NCBI GenBank assembly: GCA_007376205.1
Contig: VMFU01000002.1
Coordinates: 47,423-111,422, forward strand
Direction of reading: 5' to 3'
Length of the DNA: 64,000 nucleotides
Source: Candidatus Peregrinibacteria bacterium Gr01-1014_25
GTDB taxonomy: Bacteria; Patescibacteriota; Gracilibacteria; Peribacterales; Peribacteraceae
Shown: positions 54,351-64,000 of the stretch, one piece after another
How the letters are laid out: every line of letters begins with the position of its first letter
Numbering within the stretch: the first letter of the stretch is position 1
Position numbers and translations under genes: made by a program
The notes under the pieces: model-generated
Database searches by the model: none
Seen by the model: only the letters and a program-made list of their open reading frames with translations
What the model was told of the DNA's origin: nothing

Positions 54351-55765
54351 GCATCGTGATCCTCCTCGCCGGCCTTGCCCCCTCCATCGTCGCCGGATGG
54401 CTGCTGCTGCGCGCGATCGAGGGCGGCGCCCCGTCCCTGCTCCGCGTCGAACACTGGGCGATGGCTTCGCTCCTCGGCCCTGCATGCGCGATGCTTCTAG
54501 CCTTCCTCGCAAACGTGACCGTCGGCCTGCCGCTCTCCCGCTTGGGGTTCCTCTCGGTGCACGTCGTCCTGCTGGGCCTCGCGGTTTTCGCATGGAACCT
54601 GCGCTGCCGTTCCTCGGTTTCCTCGGTCTCTTTGGTCTCCTCATCCCCCCCTCCCCGCTGGGTCCGCATCACCCTGTGGATTCTGGCGGGATGGACGACC
54701 GTGAAGATCCTCACACTCGCATCCGCGTTCCTCTTCCTCACGCCGACGTTCCTGGATGACAGCTTGGACAACTGGAACCTGCGCGCGAAGGTGTTCCAGC
54801 ACGAGCAGACGTTCTCCCTCTCGCTGCCCGGCATCGCCATGGAACAGCAGGCGATCGATGTGACGTCGTACCCGCCGATGGTGCCGATGTTGAAAGCGTG
54901 GCTCACGACGCTCGGGGGCGAGTGGAGCGAACCCGTGGCCAACGGCGTGCATCTGCTGTGGCTGCTGACGAGTATCGCGCTGGTGGCCTGTGCGGTGCGC
55001 CGATTCCTCTCCGCGCCCTGGGCATGGCTCGGCGCCTACGTGCTCTGCAGCCTTCCGCTCTTCCTCATCCATGGGGTCAACACCTACGTCGATGCCTTCC
55101 TCGCTGCGCACATCGCCGCCGCCGTGCTGCCCGCGTGGCTCGCCCTGCGCGCTACGGACGATGCGGCACGCGGAAGCCTCCTGCGGATCGCGGCGGTCAT
55201 GACCGCGCTTCTCCCCTTCACGAAGAATGAGGCGAGCGTCCTGTACCTGCCGCTCATCGCCGTCATCCTCATCGCCGAATTGCTCGCGCGCACCGGAGGT
55301 CGCAGAACGGCTAACGCCCTCGCCTGGTACGCGGGCGCCGCGGCAGTCCTCGCGCTCCCGTGGCTCGTGTACAAATGGAGTCATGGTCTGGCATTCGGGA
55401 ACGCCAAGGCGGTCTCGGACGTTGCGCTGGCCTGGCACGAGGGCGTGCTGCAGGCCGTCGTCGTCAACACGTTCTTCGAAGGCAACTGGCTCATCCTGTT
55501 CCCGCTCTTCTTCGTTCTCCTCGCCTGGCGCGCCCGCCATCTCATCCGCTCCCCCGAGCGCTTCCCCATTCTCTTCGTTCTGGCCAGCATGGCCGCACAA
55601 CTGTGCATCTTCCTCTTCACCCCGCTCGCGGCGGAAGCCGTGCGTCAAACGGGGCTGGCCCGCGGGCTCATCCACCTCACCCCCATTATCGTCGTCCTCC
55701 TGCTCCTCTTCATCCACGACACGATCCGGCCGTGGTTGCCGGTGTGGGCGAAGCGCTCCGAATAG
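54347..55765 (+). CDS. Polytopic membrane protein (GT39/GT83-like)
   Basis: GTG start overlapping previous stop; about 11 TM segments; DDSLDNWNLRAKVF acidic loop. Confidence 0.7.
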   Translation: MSIVILLAGLAPSIVAGWLLLRAIEGGAPSLLRVEHWAMASLLGPACAMLLAFLANVTVGLPLSRLGFLSVHVVLLGLAVFAWNLRCRSSVSSVSLVSSSPPPRWVRITLWILAGWTTVKILTLASAFLFLTPTFLDDSLDNWNLRAKVFQHEQTFSLSLPGIAMEQQAIDVTSYPPMVPMLKAWLTTLGGEWSEPVANGVHLLWLLTSIALVACAVRRFLSAPWAWLGAYVLCSLPLFLIHGVNTYVDAFLAAHIAAAVLPAWLALRATDDAARGSLLRIAAVMTALLPFTKNEASVLYLPLIAVILIAELLARTGGRRTANALAWYAGAAAVLALPWLVYKWSHGLAFGNAKAVSDVALAWHEGVLQAVVVNTFFEGNWLILFPLFFVLLAWRARHLIRSPERFPILFVLASMAAQLCIFLFTPLAAEAVRQTGLARGLIHLTPIIVVLLLLFIHDTIRPWLPVWAKRSE

Positions 55766-55908
55766 ATACTCTGCAAAAACACCGAATCCGAAACCCGAAA
55801 AAAAATCCGATGACCAAACTGTGAAACATCCAAACAGTGTTTCGATGATTCGACTTTGTCCGTTTCTTTCGGATTTCGGATTTTGACATTCATCCTTATA
55901 CTTCCCCC

Positions 55909-57168
55909 GTGCCTTCCTACGCCGCCTTCCTCGGTCATCAACCGAGTATCAGTCTCGCTGAAATTCTCGCCGCCATTCCCGGTGCAACCGTGGAGCGGCT
56001 CTACGGCCGCGATGCCGCTGTCTTCTCAAGCACGGTAGCGCTGGAGCCGCAGCAGCTGGCCCGCCTGGGCGGCACCGTCGTTCTGGCGGAGGCGCTCGCG
56101 GACGATGCCGCGCTCGAGGACATTCCGAATCTGCTCGCCAAGGCCGTCGGGGAAACGCGCGGGAAGGTGACGTTCGCGGTCCGGGCGTGCGGAGTGCCGC
56201 CTGTAACGATCCGCACGCTGCTTCGTAAAGGAAAGGATCGCCTTGCATCGGCCGGCAGGCCGTCGCGCTACATTGGCAATGAACATAAGCCCGCGGCGAC
56301 CGCGCTATTGCGGGATACGGGATTGCTCGACGGCAAACACGGAGTGGAGATCGTCCTGCTCGCCGACGATAAAAAACTGTGGGTCGGCAAGACGATCGCC
56401 GCCCAGGATCCCGATGCGTACACGACGCGCGACATGCACAAGCCCGTGCGAGACATGACGACCGGCCTGCTCCCGCCGAAGCTGGCGCAGGTCCTGCTCA
56501 ACTTCGGATTGTGGCTTGCAAGAGATCAAAAAAATGGCTCCGACTCCCGAATCCCGAAGTCCGAATCCCCATTCCCTTCTACCACCGTCTACGATCCGTT
56601 CTGCGGCACCGGGGTCATTCCGATCGAATGCCTGCTGCGTGGGTGGCCCATCCTCGCGTCCGACGCGTCGCTGAAGGCGGTCAACGGCTGCACCAAAAAT
56701 CTGGAGTGGGCGCGCAAGCAGTTCTCCGTGCCGAAGACGCTCGCGAGCGCCGTGTGGAAGCAGGATGCGACGAAGCCGTTTGCCTTCCCGGAGCCCAAGC
56801 GGGGACAAGAGCCACTGAAGCCCGATGTCATCGTCACGGAGACGTCCCTGGGACCCAATTTGAAGATGCGGCCGACCTTGAAGGACGCACAGAAGCTCCT
56901 GCGCGAAAACGAGAAGCTGCAGGAGGCGTTTTTGAAGAATGCCGCGGCCTGCCTGCCCGGCGTGCCCGTCGTCGTCACGTGGCCCGTCTGGTACCTGCGC
57001 TCCGGCCCGCTTTTCCTGGAGCGCGCGTTCGCCGCCGCGAGCGCCGCAGGCTTCCATCCCATCCTGCCACAGGGCGTCACTCCGTCGGCCGTCGGCCGCA
57101 TGTCGCTGCTCTACCGACGTCCGGACCAGTTCGTCGGCCGCGAAATCGTACTGCTCGCTGTTCGCTGA
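55909..57168 (+). CDS. THUMP/Trm11-type RNA methyltransferase
   Basis: VYDPFCGTGVIPIECLLRGWPILASDAS SAM-binding motif; GTG start. Confidence 0.8.
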   Translation: MPSYAAFLGHQPSISLAEILAAIPGATVERLYGRDAAVFSSTVALEPQQLARLGGTVVLAEALADDAALEDIPNLLAKAVGETRGKVTFAVRACGVPPVTIRTLLRKGKDRLASAGRPSRYIGNEHKPAATALLRDTGLLDGKHGVEIVLLADDKKLWVGKTIAAQDPDAYTTRDMHKPVRDMTTGLLPPKLAQVLLNFGLWLARDQKNGSDSRIPKSESPFPSTTVYDPFCGTGVIPIECLLRGWPILASDASLKAVNGCTKNLEWARKQFSVPKTLASAVWKQDATKPFAFPEPKRGQEPLKPDVIVTETSLGPNLKMRPTLKDAQKLLRENEKLQEAFLKNAAACLPGVPVVVTWPVWYLRSGPLFLERAFAAASAAGFHPILPQGVTPSAVGRMSLLYRRPDQFVGREIVLLAVR

Positions 57169-57195
57169 CCGCTGTTCGCTCTACACTGTCCTCCG

Positions 57196-57789
57196 ATGCC
57201 CCGCCGGAAGAGCGCCGCGCGAACGCGTCCGCCAGCACCATCGGCCCTGCGGATCCTCGGCAAGGTCGCTATCGCCGCGTTCGTGCTCTGGCACATCGCC
57301 GCGATCGGCATCTTCTCCGTGCCAGTGGATGACCAAGGCCGTCTGGCCACGGCCGTCCGGACCCACGCAACGCCCTGGGTGTCGCGCTACGTGCTGACGA
57401 CCAGTCAATGGCAGCAGTGGAACCTCTTCTCGCCCGATCCGCTCCGCCGCGTGACGTTCTATCGCATCGAAGCGCAGCGCGACGATGCATGGCACGAACT
57501 GACCACACTCCAGCCGGGAAGCTATCCGCTGTGGCGCCACGCGAACATGTTCAAGTTGCTCATCAACATCATGGAAGGCAACAACCCCGCCCTGACGGAG
57601 CGCTTCCTCTCCCTCCTCTGCAGGGAGCACCTTCTCGTCCAGGGAACGGGCATCCGCGTGCGCTACCTCGTGACGATCATCCCCTGGTCGGCGATGCCGA
57701 TGTCGCCGCGGCAGTGGCACGCTTGGAATCCCACGTTCGAGACGCTCGAAGGACCGCAAATTTCCTGTCCCGACCCCTCCTCGCTATGA
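57196..57789 (+). CDS. Membrane-anchored hypothetical protein paired with HTTM protein
   Basis: N-terminal TM; 4-nt overlap with 57786 gene. Confidence 0.65.
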   Translation: MPRRKSAARTRPPAPSALRILGKVAIAAFVLWHIAAIGIFSVPVDDQGRLATAVRTHATPWVSRYVLTTSQWQQWNLFSPDPLRRVTFYRIEAQRDDAWHELTTLQPGSYPLWRHANMFKLLINIMEGNNPALTERFLSLLCREHLLVQGTGIRVRYLVTIIPWSAMPMSPRQWHAWNPTFETLEGPQISCPDPSSL

Positions 57790-59159
57790 AGCGCCTGCTG
57801 AACGCCGTGCACGGCTTCTTCTTCGCCCACATTCCGTCGACGGGCATCGGCATGATGCGCGCCGCCTGGGGCCTGGTCGCGGGATGCGCGATGCTCGCGC
57901 AGTGGTCGGATGTCGAGCGCTTCTACAGCAACGCGGGATACCTGCCGTCATCGCTGATTCCGATTGTCCTGCGACAATCGGCACGCTTCAGCATCCTTGA
58001 CGGCATCGGCGATCCCGGCGACGTCTTCACGATCTACTGCCTATTCCTCGTCGCCCTGCTGTGCACGGCCATCGGCCTCTTCCCCCGCATCGCGACGACG
58101 GCGAGCGTGCTGCTGCTCTTTTCCTTCCATGAGCGCAACCTCTTCGTCCTGGGTGGCGGCGACACCGTCCTGCGCTTCATCGGCTTCGTGCTCCTGCTGT
58201 CCCCCGACCTCCGCGCCTTCTCCGTCGCCAACGCCTTCGACCGGTGGCGCCGGTGGCGCGCGACGGGGACGGACCTCCCGGAGCGCACGATGCCGATCTG
58301 GCCGTACCGCCTGCTGCTGTGGCAGTTCATCGTGCTCTACGGCACGTCGCTCTGGTTTAAATTGCTCGGCACGATGTGGATCCGCGGCACGGCGGTCGCC
58401 GCAGCCATGCACCATCCATTCTTCAGTCGGTTGCCCAAGGGATTCGTCGATTCGGCTGCGCCGCTCCTCACCGTGGTGGATGTTGCCGTGATGTTCCTGC
58501 ACTTCGGGTGGTTTCTCATGCTGGTTCCGCGCGCACTCACTGATCTCCTCCCAAACCGACTCCCCCGCCTGCCACTCAAGCGCACACTGCTCCTCGGCGG
58601 CCTCCTGTTCCACGGAAGCATCCTCCTGATGATGGACGCCGGAACGTTTTCCTTCGCGCTCTTCGCCGGCTATCTCGGTCTGCTCCTGCGCGAGGACATC
58701 GACGTGATCCGCGCCTTTTGGAACGGTCCCTTCCGCCGCCGCTACGCGCTGAACGCCGGCGGCAAACCCTTGCCCCGCATCGCGGTCCTCTACGACGGCA
58801 CGTGCGGGCTGTGCCGCCGCAGCGTGTTCGTGCTCACGGTGCTCGATTGCTTGCGCCGCATCGCCCCCGTGGATTTCCGCGATGCCGCCGCCCGCAAACG
58901 TATCGCCCCCGACATCACCGAGCGCTCCCTGGACCGCGCGATGCACATCCGCTTCCCCAAGCGCTCGCACGGCAAGGACAAAACCGGGCGAACGCTGCGC
59001 GGCTTCGACGCCTTCCGCGCGCTCGCCTGGCACCTGCCGCCGCTCTGGCCCCTCGCGCCATTCCTCTACCTCCCCGGCGTGCCGCCGGTCGGACGGTGGG
59101 TGTACGCGGGAATCGCGGAGAAGAGAGAAACATGCGATCATGAATCGTGTAGCATCTAG
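57786..59159 (+). CDS. HTTM-domain membrane protein with C-terminal DUF393/DCC thiol-oxidoreductase-like domain
   Basis: GMMRAAWGLVAGCAML..., C-terminal IAVLYDGTCGLCRRSVFVLTVLD. Confidence 0.85.
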   Translation: MKRLLNAVHGFFFAHIPSTGIGMMRAAWGLVAGCAMLAQWSDVERFYSNAGYLPSSLIPIVLRQSARFSILDGIGDPGDVFTIYCLFLVALLCTAIGLFPRIATTASVLLLFSFHERNLFVLGGGDTVLRFIGFVLLLSPDLRAFSVANAFDRWRRWRATGTDLPERTMPIWPYRLLLWQFIVLYGTSLWFKLLGTMWIRGTAVAAAMHHPFFSRLPKGFVDSAAPLLTVVDVAVMFLHFGWFLMLVPRALTDLLPNRLPRLPLKRTLLLGGLLFHGSILLMMDAGTFSFALFAGYLGLLLREDIDVIRAFWNGPFRRRYALNAGGKPLPRIAVLYDGTCGLCRRSVFVLTVLDCLRRIAPVDFRDAAARKRIAPDITERSLDRAMHIRFPKRSHGKDKTGRTLRGFDAFRALAWHLPPLWPLAPFLYLPGVPPVGRWVYAGIAEKRETCDHESCSI

Positions 59160-59222
59160 CAAGAGCGGTGCCTTCCTCTATAATCCGCTCGCTTTCTCAC
59201 ATTCGTACCTTCCTTTCACCGT

Positions 59223-59297
59223 TCCCCGGTAGCTCAATGGCAGAGCAGGGCGCTGTTAACGCCAAGGTTCCTGGTTCGAGTCCAGGCCGGGGAGCCA
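59223..59297 (+). tRNA. tRNA-Asn (anticodon GTT), CCA encoded
   Basis: TCCCCGG/CCGGGGA acceptor, loop CTGTTAA, GGTTCGAGTCC T arm. Confidence 0.96.
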
Positions 59298-59379
59298 TGC
59301 TGTACGACCCCCTCCACGCGAATACAATCGCCGCGTATCCACACGTGAAATCGCCGGCAGGAAGTGCAGCCGGGGACAC

Positions 59380-59721
59380 GTGTTCCGTGGCGAGGAGCCT
59401 TGCCCGCTGTGCTGGCCGGGGTATCGCACGTTTTCGTTCCGTGCAGCGGTATGGTTGTATCCGGGAAAAGAGGCGAATTGGCACTTCGTGACGCTTCCAA
59501 AAAAATTGTCGCAACAAATCCGCGAGCGCTTCGGCAGCATCAAGCGAGGGTGGGGATCACTGCGGGTGACCGCAACCATCGGAGGCACCGCCTGGGAGAC
59601 ATCCGTGTTCCCCGATAAGAAAGCTGGTGCGTACCTGTTGCCCCTCAAGGCAAGCGTGCGGAAGGCCGAAGGAGTCCGAGTGGGAACAGCGATGCGGTTC
59701 ACGATCAGCGTGCAGGACTGA
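59380..59721 (+). CDS. DUF1905-like protein
   Basis: WHFVTLPKKLSQQIRERFGSIKRGWGSLRVTATIGGTAWETSVFPDKKAGAYLLPLKASVRKAEGV. Confidence 0.75.
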   Translation: MFRGEEPCPLCWPGYRTFSFRAAVWLYPGKEANWHFVTLPKKLSQQIRERFGSIKRGWGSLRVTATIGGTAWETSVFPDKKAGAYLLPLKASVRKAEGVRVGTAMRFTISVQD

Positions 59722-59883
59722 TGACATCGCAACACTGCGCGAGGCGTGAAGGGAGGCGACGACCATTCCGATGGGGGGCGAAAGCCACGACCGCGCAATG
59801 TAACAAAACCCTGACACTGGCAATTCTACTTCTAAACAGGCTGTTATACCATCTTTGAAATCTTTGGTTCCTCTCCCTTTTTT

Positions 59884-61920
59884 ATGCATCGTGATAGCTC
59901 GTTTGCGAACCGATGCCTCTCCGTGCGCTGGTGGACCGCCGTGATCACCTGTGCGACGTTTTTCCTGAATGTTCCTGCCGCCTCGGCGGCAAACCGCTTC
60001 TGGGTAGGCGGAACGAGCGACCGATTTGAAAGCACCACCAACTGGGCAGCTGTTCCGCGCGGAGCCGGAGGTCAAACCATTCCCGGAGCCAGCGACGTCG
60101 CGTACTTCACCCATAGCGGCGGCACCATCCGGATCCGCAGCGCCGTCAATCTGACGGGCCTTGTCCTGAAGAACACCTGGACCGGTTCCGTCCTCCAGGG
60201 ATCGGGGACAATATCGATCGGTTCCAGCGGCTTCCTCGTCGGCAGCGGCCGCTTCATCGGCGGCAACGCGCGGATTTCGAACGCGGGCGTCTACAACCAA
60301 ACGGGCGGCATCGTGACCGGCTTGCAGAATACGTTCACGAACTCCGGAAGCTTCACGGTCGCCTCCGTCGGAGGCAAGCGCGCGGGGATCACGCTCACAG
60401 GCACGTTGGTCCTCGATGGCAATGCCGTGCAAACGTACAAAGTCGGCAATGCCTCGTCGCGTGTCGACGCAATCATCAAGAACCTCACGCTCGAGAATTC
60501 CGGCAGTGCCGGCTCCAACCTCATTTACTCTACGGGTTCGGGCATGTCGCTCTCCGGCGCCATCACCGTCACCACCGGCGTCCTGGACCTGACAAAATCG
60601 TCGATCGCGCAGCCTCTCGTCGCCGAGGGTGGCATGGCCATCGCCAGCGCCGCTTTGGCCGGCTTCCAGACGGCGAACAATGCGACACTCTCGGGCAGCT
60701 TGACCATCGGAGCCAGTGCTTCGTGGACCGCGACGGGCGGAACGTTCACCTTCAACGGCGACAATCCGCAGACGCTCACGCTGAACGGGGGCGGCCGCCG
60801 GTTCCAGGCCCTGACGTTCAACAACTCGGGTGCCAGCGGGCAGAAACGCATCTTCATCGCGGGCAACGGCCTGTTCGCTTCGGGCGCCGTCACGATCACC
60901 CGAGGCGACCTCGATCTCATGACGAACTCCCAAGTCCTCGTGACGGACGGCGGACTGACGCTAACAAGCGACGCGAACGCCTCGCTCAAGACGCGGAGCA
61001 ACATGTTCCTCTCCGGAAGCCTGACCATCGGAGCCGATGCCGGTTGGACGGCGACGGGCGGGACGCTCACCTTCAGCGGCGACAACCCCCAGACCGCCAC
61101 GATCAACGGCTCCAACCGTAACGTGTACAACCTCACGATCAACAACACCGGTGCCTCGAACACCACGAATACGGTGACGTTCGCCGGCAGCGCGTTCCGC
61201 GTCCTAGGCGACACGACCGTCACCCTCGGCAGCATGGACTTGCAGACGAACTCAATCGCCCTGGGGATCGCCGGCGGATTGACCGTTGCGGATTCGGCCA
61301 CTGCCCGCTTCCTTTCGAACGCCAACCTCACCATGTCCGGAAGCCTGACGAAGAAGCCAGCCGGAGTTCTCACGCTCTCCAGTGGCACGGTATCCCTCAA
61401 CGGCTCAAGCCAGACTCTCTCGGGCACGATGACGTTGCCCACGCTGTACAAAGTGTCGTCGGACGCGCTGTATTTCTACCCGGGCTACACGTACACGCTC
61501 ACCGGCGACTTCAACATCGGCGGCCTGTCGAGCAGCAGCAAACTGACGGTCAATTCCTCGATCGCCGGCCAGCGGCACAGCTTGGATATCGCAGGTCTCA
61601 AAGCCATTCACTTCATTGCAGTGAAAGACAGCCGGTCGGCGAACGGGTCGATCAAGTGCACGGATTGCACGGACAACGGCAACAACGTGCTGTGGGACTT
61701 CTTCTCGAGCACATCGGGTTCGTCGGGCACGACGAGCGGAAGCGGAGGGGGAGGAGGCGGAGGGGGTGGGCGCGGTTCCAAACATGCCGCAGATGTGTCG
61801 AGTGTGACGTCGAAGAAAGACGAGAAGAAAACCGTGAAGAAAGCGAAGAAAACCGTGAAGAAAGCGAAGAAGGCAGCGAAGAAAGCGGTGAAGAAGACTG
61901 TGAAAAAATCTCGAAAGTAG
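59884..61920 (+). CDS. Secreted repeat protein with Gly linker and Lys-rich C-terminal tail
   Basis: Signal peptide; repeated LSGSLTIGA(S/D)A(S/G)WTATGGT(F/L)TF(N/S)GDNPQT; GGGGGGGGGRGS then KKAKKTVKKAKKAAKKAVKKTVKK. Confidence 0.88.
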   Translation: MHRDSSFANRCLSVRWWTAVITCATFFLNVPAASAANRFWVGGTSDRFESTTNWAAVPRGAGGQTIPGASDVAYFTHSGGTIRIRSAVNLTGLVLKNTWTGSVLQGSGTISIGSSGFLVGSGRFIGGNARISNAGVYNQTGGIVTGLQNTFTNSGSFTVASVGGKRAGITLTGTLVLDGNAVQTYKVGNASSRVDAIIKNLTLENSGSAGSNLIYSTGSGMSLSGAITVTTGVLDLTKSSIAQPLVAEGGMAIASAALAGFQTANNATLSGSLTIGASASWTATGGTFTFNGDNPQTLTLNGGGRRFQALTFNNSGASGQKRIFIAGNGLFASGAVTITRGDLDLMTNSQVLVTDGGLTLTSDANASLKTRSNMFLSGSLTIGADAGWTATGGTLTFSGDNPQTATINGSNRNVYNLTINNTGASNTTNTVTFAGSAFRVLGDTTVTLGSMDLQTNSIALGIAGGLTVADSATARFLSNANLTMSGSLTKKPAGVLTLSSGTVSLNGSSQTLSGTMTLPTLYKVSSDALYFYPGYTYTLTGDFNIGGLSSSSKLTVNSSIAGQRHSLDIAGLKAIHFIAVKDSRSANGSIKCTDCTDNGNNVLWDFFSSTSGSSGTTSGSGGGGGGGGGRGSKHAADVSSVTSKKDEKKTVKKAKKTVKKAKKAAKKAVKKTVKKSRK

Positions 61921-61937
61921 CAGTCTCGCTTTCCCCT

Positions 61938-61970
61938 GCCCCGCATCCAGTAATTTGCGGGGCGGTTTTC
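61938..61970 (+). terminator. Rho-independent terminator
   Basis: CCCCGCA...TGCGGGG-CGGTTTTC. Confidence 0.8.
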
Positions 61971-62061
61971 GTGTCTCCCCCTTCCCTCCGCTGAGAATGT
62001 GTGCCAGAATAACACTCGCAGACCGGGCTGCCTCGGCTCGGCCACTCTTTTTCCGCGAATC

Positions 62062-63855
62062 ATGAGCATCAGAAATATCGCCATTATCGCCCACGTGGAT
62101 CATGGCAAAACGACGCTCGTCGACGCCCTCCTCAAACAGGGCGGGGCGTTCGCTGCGCACGAAGAGGTCGGCGAACTGGTGATGGACAGCAACGCGCAGG
62201 AACGGGAGCGCGGCATCACGATCTACGCCAAAAACGCGTCGATTCGCTACAGGGACTGCACGATCAACATCGTCGACACGCCCGGACATGCGGACTTCGG
62301 CAGCGAGGTCGAGCGCGTCCTGCGGACGGTCGATTCGGTGCTCCTGCTCGTCGACGCGCAGGAAGGTCCGATGCCGCAAACAAAGTTCGTGCTGAAGAAA
62401 TCGCTGGAATTGGGGCTCAAGCCCATCGTCATCATCAACAAGATCGACAAGCCCGCGGCACGGCCCATGGCGGTGGTCGACGAAGTGTTCGACCTGTTCG
62501 TGCAGCTGGGTGCCAGCAACGAGCAGCTCGACTTTCCGCACCTGTTCGCCATCGCCCGCGAAGGCAAGGCGCAGCGCACGCTTGAGGAATCCTCGTCCGA
62601 CCTGACGCCGCTCTTCGACACGATCATGGAACGCGTGCCTGCCGCCGCCCAGAACACCGCCGCGCCGTTCCGCATGCAGCCGAGCAACCTGGCGTACGAC
62701 AACTACGTCGGCCGGCTCGCCGTGGGGCGCGTGCACGAGGGCGTGGTCCGCGTCGGCGACAACGTGACGGTGAAATCGCCCGACGGCAAAGCTCGTGGCG
62801 GCCGCATCACGAAGATCTTCCACATGCAAGGCATCCGGAAAATGGAAGTGCAGGAGGCGAGCGCCGGAGACATCGTCACGATCGCCGGCATCCCGGACAT
62901 CACCGTCGGCGAGACGATCACGACCGACCCCGCCGCGGAGCCGCTCCCCGCCCTGACCATCGATCCGCCGACCGTGTCGATGCTGTTCATGGTCAATAAC
63001 TCCCCCTTCGCCGGACGCGAGGGCACGCTCGTGACCACGCGCCATATCCGCGAGCGGCTGCTGAAGGAGTGCGAGACGAACGTCGGTCTGCACGTCGCCG
63101 AGATCGCGAACAGCGACAGCTACAACGTCTCGGGGCGCGGCGAGCTGCACCTGTCCGTGCTGATCGAACAGATGCGCCGCGAGGGCTTTGAGCTGCAGGT
63201 GTCGCGCCCGGAGGTCATCATGCGGGAGACCGGCGGCAAGCGCGAGGAGCCCGTTGAACAGGCGATCATCGACGTCCCCGAGGAATTCCAGGGCGTGATC
63301 ATCGACATGCTCGCGCGCCGCAAGGGTGAAATGGTGGACATGCGCGTCCGCGACGGACACACGCGGATGGAGTTCCGCGTCCCCACACGCGGCTTGCTCG
63401 GCTTCCGCGGCGATTTCATCATCGAAACACGCGGCGAGGGCATCCTCACGCACGCGTTCATCGCCTACGAAACGCACAAGGGAGACATCGCCCGCCGCAC
63501 CCGCGGCTCGATCATCTCCGTGGTGAACGGCGAGGCGACGGCCTACGACTTGTGGAACATCCAGGAACGCGGCCGCCTCTTCATCTCGCCGGCAACATCA
63601 CTCTACGAAGGGATGATCATCGGCGAGAGCGCCAAGGATCAGGACATCGGCGTGAACGTCACCAAGGGCAAGAAGCTGACGAACACGCGCGCATCGGGGA
63701 GCGACGAGGCGATCCAACTGACGCCGGTGACACCCATGACGTTGGAGCAGGCGCTGGAGTACATCGAGGACGACGAACTCGTCGAGGTGACCCCCGCGAA
63801 CATTCGCCTGCGCAAGAAGTTTTTGAAAGAACACGAGAGGAAGAGGGCAAAGTAG
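62062..63855 (+). CDS. typA: Ribosome-associated GTPase TypA/BipA
   Basis: [46 protein letters not shown]. Confidence 0.98.
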   Translation: MSIRNIAIIAHVDHGKTTLVDALLKQGGAFAAHEEVGELVMDSNAQERERGITIYAKNASIRYRDCTINIVDTPGHADFGSEVERVLRTVDSVLLLVDAQEGPMPQTKFVLKKSLELGLKPIVIINKIDKPAARPMAVVDEVFDLFVQLGASNEQLDFPHLFAIAREGKAQRTLEESSSDLTPLFDTIMERVPAAAQNTAAPFRMQPSNLAYDNYVGRLAVGRVHEGVVRVGDNVTVKSPDGKARGGRITKIFHMQGIRKMEVQEASAGDIVTIAGIPDITVGETITTDPAAEPLPALTIDPPTVSMLFMVNNSPFAGREGTLVTTRHIRERLLKECETNVGLHVAEIANSDSYNVSGRGELHLSVLIEQMRREGFELQVSRPEVIMRETGGKREEPVEQAIIDVPEEFQGVIIDMLARRKGEMVDMRVRDGHTRMEFRVPTRGLLGFRGDFIIETRGEGILTHAFIAYETHKGDIARRTRGSIISVVNGEATAYDLWNIQERGRLFISPATSLYEGMIIGESAKDQDIGVNVTKGKKLTNTRASGSDEAIQLTPVTPMTLEQALEYIEDDELVEVTPANIRLRKKFLKEHERKRAK

Positions 63856-63916
63856 AGGCTGTATACTCATCAAGGCAGCCTTGCCGTTTTCCTTTACGAC
63901 GCTTTCAACATCTTCC

Positions 63917-63953
63917 CGTCCTTTCTTTGTCTCCCCGCAACAAAGAAAGGACG
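63917..63953. repeat. Perfect 14-bp inverted repeat, 9-nt loop
   Basis: CGTCCTTTCTTTGT-CTCCCCGCA-ACAAAGAAAGGACG. Confidence 0.9.
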
Positions 63954-63962
63954 ACAAAGAAA

Positions 63963-64000
63963 GTGCACCGCCGCCAATTCCTCCTCCATACCGCGCCGTG
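63963..64000 (+). CDS. Start of a protein with Tat-like leader (truncated by window edge)
   Basis: GTG start reading MHRRQFLLHTAP... Confidence 0.35.
   Translation, partial: MHRRQFLLHTAP

Noticed and set aside
59256-59798. Minus-strand ORF containing LPGLDSNQEPWR and plus ORF MAEQGAVNAKVPGSSPGRG
   Set aside because: Typical false ORFs read through a tRNA gene (tRNA-Asn).

Overview
High-GC bacterial chromosome segment, densely coding on both strands. Gene content looks like a Candidate Phyla Radiation / Peregrinibacteria-type genome; this is an inference from SLH proteins, an F-type ATPase, reduced proteins and near-leaderless promoters, not a phylogenetic result. Recognisable content: a complete F1Fo ATPase operon in the order D-C-Z/I-B-E-F-H-A-G (atpG cut by the window edge), msrA/msrB, clpB with a perfect CIRCE element, ribBA/ribH/ribE, uvrA, a Rel/SpoT homologue, ileS, two sigma-70 genes, a one-piece tmRNA (ssrA), alaS, typA, tRNA-Arg(TCG), tRNA-Asn(GTT), and many membrane or surface proteins. 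Most unusual observations: (1) an isoleucyl-tRNA synthetase with two apparently intact histidine-phosphatase domains inserted in its catalytic half; (2) an unassigned ~420-nt structured ncRNA (44742-45163) with its own promoter, a long-range closing helix and a terminator; (3) a Rel/SpoT protein fused to a ~10-TM EamA-like domain, with an abridged synthetase domain; (4) families of short degenerate tandem repeats found both between genes and in frame inside housekeeping genes; (5) a recurrent TACACT -10 box directly upstream of start codons, suggesting leaderless transcripts; (6) a tmRNA with an unusually long predicted tag. All calls come from reading the sequence and ORF track; no database search was run.
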